NCBI RefSeq assembly: GCF_009806985.1
Contig: NZ_WUAX01000011.1
Coordinates: forward strand, 62,001 to 126,000
From: Halorubrum sp. JWXQ-INN 858
GTDB lineage: Archaea > Halobacteriota > Halobacteria > Halobacteriales > Haloferacaceae
Length of the DNA: 64,000 nucleotides
Direction: 5' to 3'
The position numbers and the translations under genes were made by a program. The notes under the pieces were generated by a model, which had not been told where the DNA came from, ran no database searches, and saw nothing but the letters and a program-made list of their open reading frames with translations. Below, in pieces: positions 8,762 to 17,824 of the stretch. The stretch's first letter is position 1. The number at the start of each line of letters is the position of its first letter.

Positions 8762-9505
8762 CTACCACTTGGTATTAACATCCGGATGATCGACGTATGA
8801 ACGCAATCGCTTGGGTACTTCGGAACGCGTGGTGGACGCTTGTAACCGGGATCGCATCTCAACCCATTGCTTATGACGTACGACCACATGGACCTCGACG
8901 TTCTGCCCGAGAACGCTGGCGAGCGCGATCCGATGATAGCCACTCCCCCCAGCGTGGATAAGCCGACCGTCACGACCGATATGGACCTTCGGTGCGTCGA
9001 TCATACAATAAAAATCGAATCGGTCACACAGTTCTTTACGGGATCGATATCCAGATCGTAAGCGCTCGTACAACCGGTCAATACGTCGGTATCGACGTCG
9101 AAGGTCCTCCGGCGTTCGGCATCCGTCGAACGATCCTCGTTCGTCGATCAGATCAGTCAATTGGTCGAAGAGTGTCGTCTCCTCCCATGGGACACCCTCG
9201 TTGAAATGCTTCGAGACGCCCCGGTACTTCGGCATCCGTTGGAATCTCGTTGTGACGTCCCGATCCCAGCTACCGCCGGCGATCCGCCCGACATCGAGAT
9301 ACGGATCAAAACCAATCTCAGATCCGACGGTTCCATGGACAGGTCGCGATTTATGTGACCATTCGATCCGATCCGGATCCACCCAGATCGTCTCCCACGG
9401 GTCCGTACAGTAATCCGGAAGGACAGATCGTAAACTGACAAAGGCGTACAGCCCGCCGAATTTGATGGTGCGGACATCGACCGAGCTCTGGAGCGAGCGA
9501 ACCAT
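8762..9505 (-). CDS. Uncharacterised protein with degenerate ParB/Srx-like C-terminus
   Basis: I do not recognise a named family for this 247-residue protein. The first half is rich in aromatic and charged residues and has no membrane segment. The C-terminal part (GRDGRLIHAGGSGYHRIALASVLG, then VHVVVRHKQW) has the layout of ParB/sulfiredoxin-like domains, where a DGxHR loop precedes a helix; here the loop is AGGSGYHR. Some ParB/Srx-fold proteins are kinases or nucleases. The ATG at 9505 is chosen, but in-frame non-ATG starts further upstream (a TTG at 9547) are possible given a TATA element at 9573-9580. It belongs to the lower-GC glycan block. Confidence 0.6.
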   Translation of the reverse strand: MVRSLQSSVDVRTIKFGGLYAFVSLRSVLPDYCTDPWETIWVDPDRIEWSHKSRPVHGTVGSEIGFDPYLDVGRIAGGSWDRDVTTRFQRMPKYRGVSKHFNEGVPWEETTLFDQLTDLIDERGSFDGCRTPEDLRRRYRRIDRLYERLRSGYRSRKELCDRFDFYCMIDAPKVHIGRDGRLIHAGGSGYHRIALASVLGQNVEVHVVVRHKQWVEMRSRLQASTTRSEVPKRLRSYVDHPDVNTKW

Positions 9506-9559
9506 TTCGATTTCCCGTGGTAGCTCCTCTTTGCGCGGGGAGCACAACGGTTTGAATAG

Positions 9560-9580
9560 GTATATGCCGGAGTATATATA
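9560..9580. promoter_or_regulatory. Divergent AT-rich promoter region between 8762 gene and flippase
   Basis: Two TATA-like elements lie here: gtatat at 9560-9565, about 28-30 bases before the flippase ATG at 9593, and tatatata at 9573-9580, correctly placed for transcription on the minus strand into the uncharacterised gene. Both genes could be driven from this 90-base intergenic region. Confidence 0.45.
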
Positions 9581-9592
9581 AATCGAGGTACG

Positions 9593-11050
9593 ATGCGGAT
9601 CGGTCAAACTTCTATCGTCGTGTTCTCCTCGAAGTTCCTCGGGTCGATCCTCGCGTTTCTCGCCTCGTTGTACTTCGCACGCACGCTGGGCGCGGAGGCG
9701 TTCGGTGTCTACGGCCTCGTCTTGACGATCGTCACGTGGCTCAAGCTCGGCGGGACGATGGGCGTCGGGTCGGCGATGACCAAGCGGATCAGCGAGGACG
9801 ACGAGCCGGGTGCGTTCCTCTCGGCCGGACTCCTGTCGGTACTCGTCTTCGGGTTCGTCGCCTCGGCCCTCGTCGTCCTCGGAGGAGATCTCGTGACGGC
9901 GTACATCGGCGCCTTCGACCGGTACGTCGCGGCGTCGGTGGTCTGGGTGATCCTGGTCCTGCTGTTCATCAAGCTCTTTTATACGGTCGTGATCAAGACG
10001 CTGGAGGGCGAGCGCAAGGTCCACGTCGCGGCGCTGCTCGATCCGATCAAGTTCGGATCCCGAAGCGTGATCCAGATCGGGCTCGTCTTCGCCGGGTTCG
10101 GGCTCGGCGGCATGTTGCTCGGCTACGCCATCGGCGGGGTCCTGATCGGCGTCATCGGATCGGCGTACGTCTCTATCCCCCTCACACGTCCTGCGAAACG
10201 GCATTTCCAAAGCCTCTACGAGTACGCACGGTATTCATGGCTCGGCAGTCTCAAGTCCCGATCGTTCAACGACGTCGACATCCTCGTGCTGGGCGTCTTC
10301 GTCGGTGAGGCGCTCATCGGGATCTACTTCGCCGCGTGGAGCATCGCGAAGTTCCTCAACCTGTTCGCGACGGCGATCCAGTCGACGCTGTTCCCGGAGA
10401 TCAGCCACCTCGCCGAACGACGGGGTCTGGAAGCGGTGACCGGGTTGATCGAGGATTCACTTACGTTCGCCGGGTTGCTCGTCATTCCCGGACTCGCCGG
10501 CGGGGTCATTCTCGGCGATCGGTTGCTTGCCGTTTATGGCCCGGAGTTCGTCGAGGGGACGACGGTGTTCGGCCTGTTGTTGCTCGCCGTGCTCCTGTAC
10601 GGGTACCAGAAACAGCTGTTGAACGCGCTCAACGCGGTCGATCGGCCCGACATCGCGTTCCGGATCAACGCGGCGTTCATCGCGCTCAACGCGAGCTTGA
10701 ACGTCGCGCTGATCTGGCGCTACGGGCTCGTCGGGGCGGCGATCGCGACCGCCGCGTCGGCGGCCCTCGGCCTGACGGTCTCGTACGTCGCGCTCGGTCG
10801 CCTCCTCCGGTTCGAAGCCCCGACCGACGAGATCGCCCGGCAGGCGTTCGCCGCCCTCGTGATGGGCGTGGTCATCCACGTCGCACGGACGGCCGGCGAG
10901 GGGACACCGGTCGCCGCGGTGAACGAGGCGTTCGTCCTCCTGCTCGTCGCGGCAGGGGCGGCGATCTACTTCCTCGTGTTGGTCGCGATCTCGTCGACGT
11001 TTCGGGGGACGGTCCGGCGGAACGCCCCGTTCGATCTCCCGAACCGCTGA
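9593..11050 (+). CDS. aglR: Polysaccharide/lipid-linked oligosaccharide flippase (MATE/Wzx-like)
   Basis: A 485-residue membrane protein with about 12-14 hydrophobic segments, starting SSKFLGSILAFLASLYFARTLG, a typical opening of the polysaccharide transporter (PST/Wzx) branch of the MVF/MATE fold. Haloferax AglR, of the same type, is implicated in moving dolichyl-phosphate-linked sugar across the membrane. Here it lies between a glycan-gene block and the UDP-sugar dehydrogenase, so a role in exporting the lipid-linked glycan to AglB is likely. The symbol is given by family and context, not by proven function. Confidence 0.85.
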   Translation: MRIGQTSIVVFSSKFLGSILAFLASLYFARTLGAEAFGVYGLVLTIVTWLKLGGTMGVGSAMTKRISEDDEPGAFLSAGLLSVLVFGFVASALVVLGGDLVTAYIGAFDRYVAASVVWVILVLLFIKLFYTVVIKTLEGERKVHVAALLDPIKFGSRSVIQIGLVFAGFGLGGMLLGYAIGGVLIGVIGSAYVSIPLTRPAKRHFQSLYEYARYSWLGSLKSRSFNDVDILVLGVFVGEALIGIYFAAWSIAKFLNLFATAIQSTLFPEISHLAERRGLEAVTGLIEDSLTFAGLLVIPGLAGGVILGDRLLAVYGPEFVEGTTVFGLLLLAVLLYGYQKQLLNALNAVDRPDIAFRINAAFIALNASLNVALIWRYGLVGAAIATAASAALGLTVSYVALGRLLRFEAPTDEIARQAFAALVMGVVIHVARTAGEGTPVAAVNEAFVLLLVAAGAAIYFLVLVAISSTFRGTVRRNAPFDLPNR

Positions 11051-11153
11051 TCGGCCACCTGCGGCGTCGGTGATGTTCGGATACGGATCGGACGGTGGTG
11101 TGGTGCGTTTTCGACGTCATTATGCCCGAAAACGACCGACGTCCCGCCTGATC

Positions 11154-12458
11154 TCACCACGTCAGCCCCTCGTACGTGATCCCCTCGCGCCGGTCGACGA
11201 TCCGGCGGCCGTCGACGACGACGGGGTCGGCCATGGCGTCGAACGCGTCGTCGAGGGCGGCGAACTCGTCCCAGTCGGTGACGACGAGCGCGCCGACGGC
11301 ACCCGTCAGCGCGGCCGCGGCGCTGTCGGCGTACTCGACGTCGGGGAAGCGGTCGCGCATGGTCGCGGTCGCGACGGGGTCGTAGCCGACGACGGTCGCG
11401 CCGCGCTCGAGCAGCCCCTCGATAACGGGGATCGCGCGGGAGTTGCGCGTGTCGTCGGTGCCGGGCTTGAACGCGAGCCCGAGGACGGCCACCCGCTCGC
11501 CGGCGACGTCGACGTGATCGTCGAGGAGCGCCAGCAGGCGCTCGGGTTGGCGGTCGTTCACCGCGACCGTGGCGTCCAACAGCGGCGGCTCGTAGCCGGC
11601 GCTACGGGCGGCCGCGCGGAGCGCGTCGACGTCCTTCGGGAAGCAGCTACCGCCCCAGCCGACCCCCGAGCGGAGGAACCGCTCGCCGATCCGATCGTCG
11701 AGGCCGACGGCGTCCATCACCTCGTAGGCGTCGAGCCCGAACGCCTTGCAGGCGTTGCCGAGGTCGTTCGCCAGGGAGATCTTCGCGGCGAGGAACGCGT
11801 TGTTCGCGTACTTGATCATCATCGCCGTCTCGGGGTCGGTCCGGACGATCGGGACGGGGTCGTCCCCGTCGCCGGCCCCGATCAGCGGGGCGTACAGCGC
11901 CTCCAGTCGTTCGGTCGCCCAGTCGGAGTCGGTCCCGAAGACGACCTTGTCCGGGTTCCGGAAGTCGTCGACAGCGGACCCCTCACGGAGGAACTCGGGG
12001 TTCGTCGCGAAGTCGACGCGGTCGGCCGCCGACCCCGCGCCCGCGGCGACCGCGTCGCGGACGTCGGCGACGCCCGGCGGCGTGATCGTGCTCTTGACGA
12101 CGACGAGGTGTCGGTCGTCGGGTCCGAGCTCTGAGAGCGCCTCGCCGGTCGTCTCCGCGGCCGCGAGGAGCCCGTCGAGGTCGATGCTGCCGTCGGCGTT
12201 CGAGGGCGTCCCGATCGCGAGGAACGTGACGTCCGTGTCCGGGAGCCCGTCGTACGACGTCGTCGCGCGGAGCCGGCCGCCGACGTGTCGCTCGAGGAGC
12301 GCGTCGAGCCCCGGTTCGTGGATCGCCGCGCGTCCCTCGTTCAGTGCCGCCACCACGTCGGGGTCGATGTCGACGGCGGTCACGTCGTGGCCCGCGTCCG
12401 CGAGACACGCCGCGAGCGTCGTGCCGACGTAGCCGCTTCCGACGACGGTTACTCGCAT
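11154..12458 (-). CDS. aglM: UDP-sugar 6-dehydrogenase (UDP-glucose/GlcNAc dehydrogenase family)
   Basis: This NAD-dependent enzyme oxidises the C6 hydroxyl of a UDP-hexose to a UDP-uronic acid. The 434-residue protein has an N-terminal Rossmann motif [12 protein letters not shown], the substrate-domain signature [10 protein letters not shown], and the catalytic-cysteine motif [12 protein letters not shown]. The C-terminal UDP-binding domain is complete, with [11 protein letters not shown]. The start at 12458 (MRVTVVGSG) is preferred because an earlier Met would add nine arginine/alanine-rich residues. Hexuronic acids are common in haloarchaeal N-glycans, and Haloferax AglM does this reaction. 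It converges on the flippase gene and diverges from the helicase gene. Confidence 0.92.
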   Translation of the reverse strand: MRVTVVGSGYVGTTLAACLADAGHDVTAVDIDPDVVAALNEGRAAIHEPGLDALLERHVGGRLRATTSYDGLPDTDVTFLAIGTPSNADGSIDLDGLLAAAETTGEALSELGPDDRHLVVVKSTITPPGVADVRDAVAAGAGSAADRVDFATNPEFLREGSAVDDFRNPDKVVFGTDSDWATERLEALYAPLIGAGDGDDPVPIVRTDPETAMMIKYANNAFLAAKISLANDLGNACKAFGLDAYEVMDAVGLDDRIGERFLRSGVGWGGSCFPKDVDALRAAARSAGYEPPLLDATVAVNDRQPERLLALLDDHVDVAGERVAVLGLAFKPGTDDTRNSRAIPVIEGLLERGATVVGYDPVATATMRDRFPDVEYADSAAAALTGAVGALVVTDWDEFAALDDAFDAMADPVVVDGRRIVDRREGITYEGLTW

Positions 12459-12501
12459 GCGGGGAGAACGGGCCGCCGGCATCAAGAGCGTTCCGCGTCA
12501 C

Positions 12502-12508
12502 TTTTTAA
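12502..12508 (+). promoter_or_regulatory. TATA box for the Hel308-like helicase
   Basis: The sequence tttttaa is centred about 31 bases before the ATG at 12536, fitting a leaderless or nearly leaderless haloarchaeal promoter. Confidence 0.5.
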
Positions 12509-12535
12509 GGCCGATCACGCCGAACGGACGGTCGA

Positions 12536-14515
12536 ATGCGCGTCGAAGACCTCCCTCTTTCCGATCGGTTCGTCGACCACTTCGCCGCACAGGGGATCCG
12601 CGAGCTGTATCCGCCGCAGGCGGAGGCGGTCGCGGCGGGCGTCTGTGACGGCTCGAACGTGGTCGCGGCGATGCCGACCGCCTCGGGCAAGACGTTCGTC
12701 GCCGAGCTCGCGCTGCTCACCGCGGACGGGCCCGGGCTGTACGTCTGCCCGCTCCGCGCGCTCGCCCGCGAGAAGTACGAGACGTTCGCGTCGCTGCCGG
12801 GGGTCGAGGTCGGCGTCTCGACGGGGGACGTCGACGCCACCGGCGAGGAGCTCGCGGGCAACGACGTCGTCGTCGCGACGAGCGAGAAGGTGGACTCGGC
12901 GATCCGCAACGGGGCGGCGTGGGTCGACGACCTGGCCTGCGTCGTCGTCGACGAGGTGCACCTGCTCGGCGCGAAACGCCGGGGACCGACCCTCGAAGTG
13001 ACGCTCGCGACGCTCCGTCGCCGGTGTCCCGACGTGCAGGTCGTCGCGCTGTCGGCGACCGTCGACAACCCGACCGCGATCGCCGACTGGCTGGACGCGA
13101 CGCTCGTCGAGTCCGACTGGCGGCCGGTCGACCTCCGGACGGGCGTATACGCGTCCGGGAGCGTTCGGTTCGACGACGGGGACGTGATCCCCGTGAGCGG
13201 TGTCGGTGCCGAGAGCGACACCGACCCCGACGCTGCCGCGGTCGACCCGGACCTCGACGAGGCGACGGAGGCGACCGCCGGGCTCGTGGGTGACGCCGTC
13301 GACGCGGGCGGGCAGTGTCTCGCGTTCGTCCGGTCCCGGCGGGAGGCGGCGGCGCTCGCCGACCGGCTCGCAACGGAGGGCTTGGCGGAGCGGCTGGGGA
13401 TCGCCGACGACGCCGGGGCCGCGGCCGAGACGGTCGCCGGGATCGACGGGACGGTGACCGGACAGGCGCTCGCCGACGGTCTCCGCGCGGGCGTCGCGTT
13501 CCACCACGCCGGGCTCCGCGCGGGCCACCGGGCCGTCGTGGAGGAGGCGTTCCGTGCCCGCGCTATCGCCTGCATCTGTGCGACGCCGACGCTTGCGGCC
13601 GGCGTCAACGTGCCGGCGCGGCGGGTCGTCGTTCGCGACCAGCGACGCTACACCGGATCCGGGACGGAGTGGCTTCCGGTCCTCGAGGTGCACCAGATGT
13701 GCGGTCGCGCCGGCCGCCCCGGGTTGGACCCGCACGGCGAGGCGGTGCTCGTCGGCGACGCGTCCACGCGCGAGGAGCTCGTCGATCGGTACGTGCACGG
13801 CGAGCCCGAGGCGGTCGACTCCCAGCTGGCGGACCCGGGGGCGTTGCGAACCCACGTCCTGTCGGCCGTCGCGACCGGGTTCGCCGCCACGGAGGCCGAG
13901 ATCCTCGACCTGTTCGAGGGGACGTTCTACGCGCGCGAGACGGGCGCCGGCGGGCTCGCCGACGCCGTGGCGGCCGCCGTCGACGACCTCGTCGCGATGG
14001 GGATGGTCGAGCGCGAGACGGGCGGGAGCGTCGACGACTACCGGCTCCTCGCGACGCCGGTCGGCGGCACGACGTCCAGACAGTACGTGCGCCCCGAAAC
14101 CGGCGAGCGGCTCGTCGCCGGCCTCCGGACCGCCGCGGGGATGGAGACGGTGACGCCCCTGACCGTCCTCGGGATCGTGTGTAACACGCCGGACATGGAC
14201 GACACGTACCTGGGGAACCGCGAACGCGCGGAGATCTATCGATTCGCCCGGACCCACGCCGCGGAGCTGACGACGGGGATGGGCGACGCCGACGACTTCG
14301 AGGGCTGGCTGGAGTCGGTGAAGACCGCGCGGATCCTCGACGAGTGGATCGCCGGGGCGACCGTCGAGGAGCTGGTCGACGACTACCGGATCGGTCCCGG
14401 CGACCTCGACGCGCGGATCGAGCGGGCCGAGTGGCTGTTGAGCGCGGCCGACGCGCTCGCGGCGGTGCTCGACCTCACGCTGCCGGCGATCGGCCGTACT
14501 CGCTCCCGACTCTGA
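12536..14515 (+). CDS. Hel308-like Ski2-family DNA helicase, lacking the usual C-terminal domain
   Basis: A superfamily 2 ATP-dependent helicase of 659 residues. In order it shows a Q-motif region (ELYPPQAEAV), Walker A PTASGKT (47-53), DEVH box, SATVDNP (motif III), ATPTLAAGVNVPARR (motif V) and QMCGRAGRPG (motif VI), then the winged-helix and ratchet domains (YYARETG-like and RIGPGDLDARIERAEWL). Hel308 acts on stalled replication forks. Archaeal Hel308 proteins are usually about 690-800 residues and end in a helix-hairpin-helix domain; this one stops right after the ratchet domain with IGRTRSRL. It is either a short paralogue or a truncated copy. Confidence 0.88.
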   Translation: MRVEDLPLSDRFVDHFAAQGIRELYPPQAEAVAAGVCDGSNVVAAMPTASGKTFVAELALLTADGPGLYVCPLRALAREKYETFASLPGVEVGVSTGDVDATGEELAGNDVVVATSEKVDSAIRNGAAWVDDLACVVVDEVHLLGAKRRGPTLEVTLATLRRRCPDVQVVALSATVDNPTAIADWLDATLVESDWRPVDLRTGVYASGSVRFDDGDVIPVSGVGAESDTDPDAAAVDPDLDEATEATAGLVGDAVDAGGQCLAFVRSRREAAALADRLATEGLAERLGIADDAGAAAETVAGIDGTVTGQALADGLRAGVAFHHAGLRAGHRAVVEEAFRARAIACICATPTLAAGVNVPARRVVVRDQRRYTGSGTEWLPVLEVHQMCGRAGRPGLDPHGEAVLVGDASTREELVDRYVHGEPEAVDSQLADPGALRTHVLSAVATGFAATEAEILDLFEGTFYARETGAGGLADAVAAAVDDLVAMGMVERETGGSVDDYRLLATPVGGTTSRQYVRPETGERLVAGLRTAAGMETVTPLTVLGIVCNTPDMDDTYLGNRERAEIYRFARTHAAELTTGMGDADDFEGWLESVKTARILDEWIAGATVEELVDDYRIGPGDLDARIERAEWLLSAADALAAVLDLTLPAIGRTRSRL

Positions 14516-14568
14516 GGTTTTCGGACGGTCCTGTCGCGCATGAATCGAATGCCAGACGTTCACTAGCA

Positions 14569-15912
14569 ATGGCGAGTATTGCCGAAACCGATATCACACA
14601 GGCCCGAGACGAGCCGACCATGACCGACGACCCGTTCGAGAACATGCTGGCACAGATGGACCGCGCCGAGGAGTTCGCCGAGGTCGACCACGGCGTCTTC
14701 GAGCGACTGAAACACCCCGAACGAACCCTGAAGGTGACGCTCCCGGTCGAGCTCGAGGCCGGCGGCGTCGAGGTGTTCGAGGGGTACCGCTGTCAGTACG
14801 ACAGCGCGCGCGGTCCGTTCAAGGGCGGCGTGCGCTATCACCCGAGCGTCACTCAGCGCGAGGTCGAGGCGCTCGCCGGATGGATGACGTGGAAGACCGC
14901 CCTCGTGAACCTGCCGTACGGCGGCGCGAAGGGCGGCGTGATCTGCGAGCCGAAGGATCTCACGGACCGGGACCTCGAACGGCTCACGCGGCGGTACACG
15001 GAGGGTATCCGCCGGATGATCGGTCCCGAGACCGACGTCCCCGCGCCCGACATGAACACGAACCCGCAGACGATGGCGTGGATGATGGACACGTACTCGA
15101 TGTACGAGGGGTACACCGTCCCGAAGGTCGTTACCGGGAAGCCGCTGGAGATCGGCGGCACGCCCGGCCGCGTCGAGGCGACGGGTCGCGGCGTCTCCAT
15201 CATCACCGAGCGGCTCTTCGACTACCTCGAACGTGACCTCTCGCAGGCGACCGTCGCGGTCCAAGGGTTCGGTAACGTCGGGTCGAACGCCGCCCAGCTG
15301 CTCGACGAGGCGGGCGCGCGGATCGTCGCCACCTCCGACGTGACCGGGGCCGCCTACGACCCCGAAGGGCTCGACGTCGGGACCCTCGCGGCCCACGTCG
15401 ACGCCGGCGGCCTCATCGAGGAGTACACCGAGGGCGACCTCCGCGGAGCGAGCGCGGAGCGCAACCGGTGGGACGAAGCGGACATGATCTCCAACGCGGA
15501 GCTGTTGTCGCTCGACGTCGACGTCCTCATTCCCGCGGCGGTCGAGGGCGTCATCACCGCCGGCAACGTCGACGACCTCCGCGCGTCGGCGATCGTGGAG
15601 GCCGCGAACGGCCCGACCACCGTCGCCGCCGACGAGGTCCTCACCGAGCGCGACGTGCCGGTCGTGCCCGACATCCTCGCGAACGCGGGCGGCGTCATCG
15701 TCTCGTACCTGGAGTGGGTCCAGAACTCCCAGGAGTTCTCGTGGCCGCTGGAGACGGTCAACGCGGAGCTCGAACGCCGCATCGGCACGGCGTTCGACGA
15801 GACGATCGCCCGCTACGATGACGGCGACGTCCCCGACCTCCGGACCGCGGCGTACACGCTCGCGCTCGAACGCACCGCGAGCGCGCACGAGTACCGCGGG
15901 CTGTTCCCCTAA
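14569..15912 (+). CDS. gdhB: Glutamate dehydrogenase (NAD(P)-dependent)
   Basis: This enzyme interconverts glutamate and 2-oxoglutarate plus ammonia. The 447-residue protein has the substrate domain with GPFKGGVRYHPSV, catalytic Lys/Asp region LPYGGAKGGV and VPAPDMNTNPQTM, then the nucleotide domain with VQGFGNVGSNAA and VEAANGPTT. The ATG at 14569 gives a 17-residue lead-in; a second Met at 14620 (MTDDPFENML) is also possible. Haloarchaea often carry several paralogues, so the gene suffix is tentative and the cofactor preference cannot be fixed by eye. Confidence 0.93.
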   Translation: MASIAETDITQARDEPTMTDDPFENMLAQMDRAEEFAEVDHGVFERLKHPERTLKVTLPVELEAGGVEVFEGYRCQYDSARGPFKGGVRYHPSVTQREVEALAGWMTWKTALVNLPYGGAKGGVICEPKDLTDRDLERLTRRYTEGIRRMIGPETDVPAPDMNTNPQTMAWMMDTYSMYEGYTVPKVVTGKPLEIGGTPGRVEATGRGVSIITERLFDYLERDLSQATVAVQGFGNVGSNAAQLLDEAGARIVATSDVTGAAYDPEGLDVGTLAAHVDAGGLIEEYTEGDLRGASAERNRWDEADMISNAELLSLDVDVLIPAAVEGVITAGNVDDLRASAIVEAANGPTTVAADEVLTERDVPVVPDILANAGGVIVSYLEWVQNSQEFSWPLETVNAELERRIGTAFDETIARYDDGDVPDLRTAAYTLALERTASAHEYRGLFP

Positions 15913-15999
15913 GCGGGCCAACCGAAGCATCGACACCGCACCGCGGTCGGGCGTTCGGTCCTCGGACGAGAGACCGTCACCGAACGGACGGAGATCGGT

Positions 16000-16731
16000 T
16001 CAGATCCGTCGGATCCGGTCCGCGCTCACGTCGATCGGGTCAGCGTAGTGGACGATCGGGTCGCCGCCGGGACGGTCGAAGCCGTTCGCCTCGAACAGCG
16101 TGTTCGTTCGAACCGTGAGCCTCGCGTCCCGTAACGACCACGGCTCGTGTTCGATCTCGCCTCGGTAGAGGCGACGACCGTACGCGTAGAACCGGTAGTT
16201 CTCGACGAAGAACGCTTCCACGGAGCCGGGCTCCGCCGGGGCCGCTTCACCAACCGGCGCGTACGTCGCGTCGAAGGCGGCCGCCGGCGCGCCGCGATGG
16301 GTCCGCTCCGCGACGAACCGGAGGGGTTCGGCGTGGGCGTCGCCGCCGTCATCGTCGTTTCGGCAGGCGTCGCCCTCTTGGTTTCGGTAGACGTCGATCC
16401 GGGCCCGATAGTACGGCAGCGCGAAGAGGCGACGGGCGACGCCGACGCCGATCGGGTCCGTGGCGTCGAGGCTGAAGAAGTACACGCCGGGACCCGCTGG
16501 GCCGTCAACGTACGTCCGCAAGTTGAGCTCCGGGAACGAGAGGCCGACGGGGACCCCCCGCGGTCGGATGTCCGACATCACGAACGGGACGACCCCGAGG
16601 TACGCGTCGCCCCCGTACGTCGCGACGGACAGCCGGTCCGGGAGCCGGTCGGCGACGACGTCCGGGTCGACGGGCCAGTGGACGAACAGGCCGTCGCGCC
16701 ACGTCATCTCCAGCCAGCGATGACCGAGCAT
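16000..16731 (-). CDS. DUF2071 (YqjF-like) family protein
   Basis: A soluble protein of 243 residues that begins HRWLEMTWRDGLFVHWPVDPD, the characteristic opening of DUF2071/YqjF proteins. Further family features include YLGVVPFVM, FPELNLRTYV, GVYFFSLDA and a C-terminal FFVENYRFY. The biochemical role of the family is not established. A Gly/Asp-rich insert near residues 118-128 is typical acidic haloarchaeal padding. The ATG at 16731 is the only start that does not add a long low-complexity N-terminus. Confidence 0.85.
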   Translation of the reverse strand: MLGHRWLEMTWRDGLFVHWPVDPDVVADRLPDRLSVATYGGDAYLGVVPFVMSDIRPRGVPVGLSFPELNLRTYVDGPAGPGVYFFSLDATDPIGVGVARRLFALPYYRARIDVYRNQEGDACRNDDDGGDAHAEPLRFVAERTHRGAPAAAFDATYAPVGEAAPAEPGSVEAFFVENYRFYAYGRRLYRGEIEHEPWSLRDARLTVRTNTLFEANGFDRPGGDPIVHYADPIDVSADRIRRI

Positions 16732-16837
16732 GTCGGATCGCGGGCCCGAGCGTGCATACTTCCACCGGCTTCGAAGGAACAAACATCGGTTTGTCCCTTG
16801 AGACGTTTTACCACCTCGGGCGCCGTCGCCCCGAGAC

Positions 16838-17764
16838 ATGAACGCGAAGCGCGCGGTTCTCGTCGCGGTCGTGGCCGCCATGCTCGTGCTGGCCGGCTGT
16901 ACCGGAGGTGACGACGCCGGCGACGCCGGCGACGGGACGGCGATCGACGCCGGCGACGCCCCGGAAGAGGCGGTCGACCGTGACGACACGGCCGGGGGCG
17001 GGAGCGCAGACGATGGGACGACAGCAGCGACCGGCGACGGCTTCGCGGTCGACGCCGCGGACAGGGACCGGCAGCTGATACGGACCGGAGAGGTTCGGCT
17101 CACCGTCGAGACGTTCTCGGACGCCGATGCCGAGGTTCGACGGGTCGCCGACGCCCACGGCGGGTTCGTCAGCGACGCCGACCGGGAGACCCGCGACCGG
17201 GGCGACGACTCGTTCACCGTCGGGGAGCTGACCCTCCGGGTCCCGAGCGACGACTTCGACGCGGTCATGGCCGACGTGGAGGCTGTCGGGGCGGTCGAGC
17301 GGTCGGCGACCGAGAGTAAGGACGTCTCCGAGCAGCTGGCGGACCTCGACGCGCGACTCGAGAACCGGCGCGCGGAGCGCGACCGGCTCCGCGAGCTCTA
17401 CGAGGACGCGGAGCGGACGGAGGACGTGCTGGCGGTGCAGTCGGAGCTGACGGCCACACAGGAGGAGATAGAGCGACTGGAGGCCAGACAGACGACCCTG
17501 CGAGACCGGGTCGCGCTGTCGACGATCCGCGTCCGGCTGAGCGAGGAGCCGCCCGAGCCCGAGGAGCCCGAGGCGTGGTACGACACCGGGGTCGCCGCCG
17601 CGTTCCTCGAGTCGGTGAGCGGCGTCGGCACGGTGCTCCGGGCGAGCGTCGTCGGCGCGGCGTACGCCGCGCCGTACGCCGTCGTGTTCGGCCTCCCGCT
17701 GGTCGCGATCGGGTTCGCAGCACGCCGGTTCGGCGGGCGACTGCCGTTCGGGACCGACGAGTAG
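16838..17764 (+). CDS. DUF4349 domain lipoprotein
   Basis: A 308-residue exported lipoprotein. Residues 1-23 form a signal sequence ending in the lipobox LAGC, followed by an Asp/Gly-rich linker to about residue 65. The DUF4349 domain starts at RQLIRTGEVRLTVE and includes a predicted coiled coil (about residues 160-230, QLADLDARLENRRAERDRLRELY and following). A single membrane anchor lies near residues 268-290, followed by a short basic tail. The domain resembles periplasmic adaptor-type proteins, but no function is established. The gene is divergent from the DUF2071 gene. Confidence 0.88.
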   Translation: MNAKRAVLVAVVAAMLVLAGCTGGDDAGDAGDGTAIDAGDAPEEAVDRDDTAGGGSADDGTTAATGDGFAVDAADRDRQLIRTGEVRLTVETFSDADAEVRRVADAHGGFVSDADRETRDRGDDSFTVGELTLRVPSDDFDAVMADVEAVGAVERSATESKDVSEQLADLDARLENRRAERDRLRELYEDAERTEDVLAVQSELTATQEEIERLEARQTTLRDRVALSTIRVRLSEEPPEPEEPEAWYDTGVAAAFLESVSGVGTVLRASVVGAAYAAPYAVVFGLPLVAIGFAARRFGGRLPFGTDE

Positions 17765-17824
17765 GCGGGGGCGGCCGACGAGCCCACCGAGGACGCGCTC
17801 GCGACGTTGAACCCGCCGCCGGGC

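Noticed and set aside
8762..10210. One 482-residue minus-strand ORF spanning the unknown gene and much of the flippase
   Set aside because: The upstream half is antisense to a clear flippase gene and has repetitive Asp/Arg/Glu composition. Only the part from 9505 down looks coding.
14344..14568. N-terminal extension of glutamate dehydrogenase into the helicase gene
   Set aside because: The extension is arginine-rich and overlaps the helicase frame; the family N-terminus begins at 14569 or 14620.
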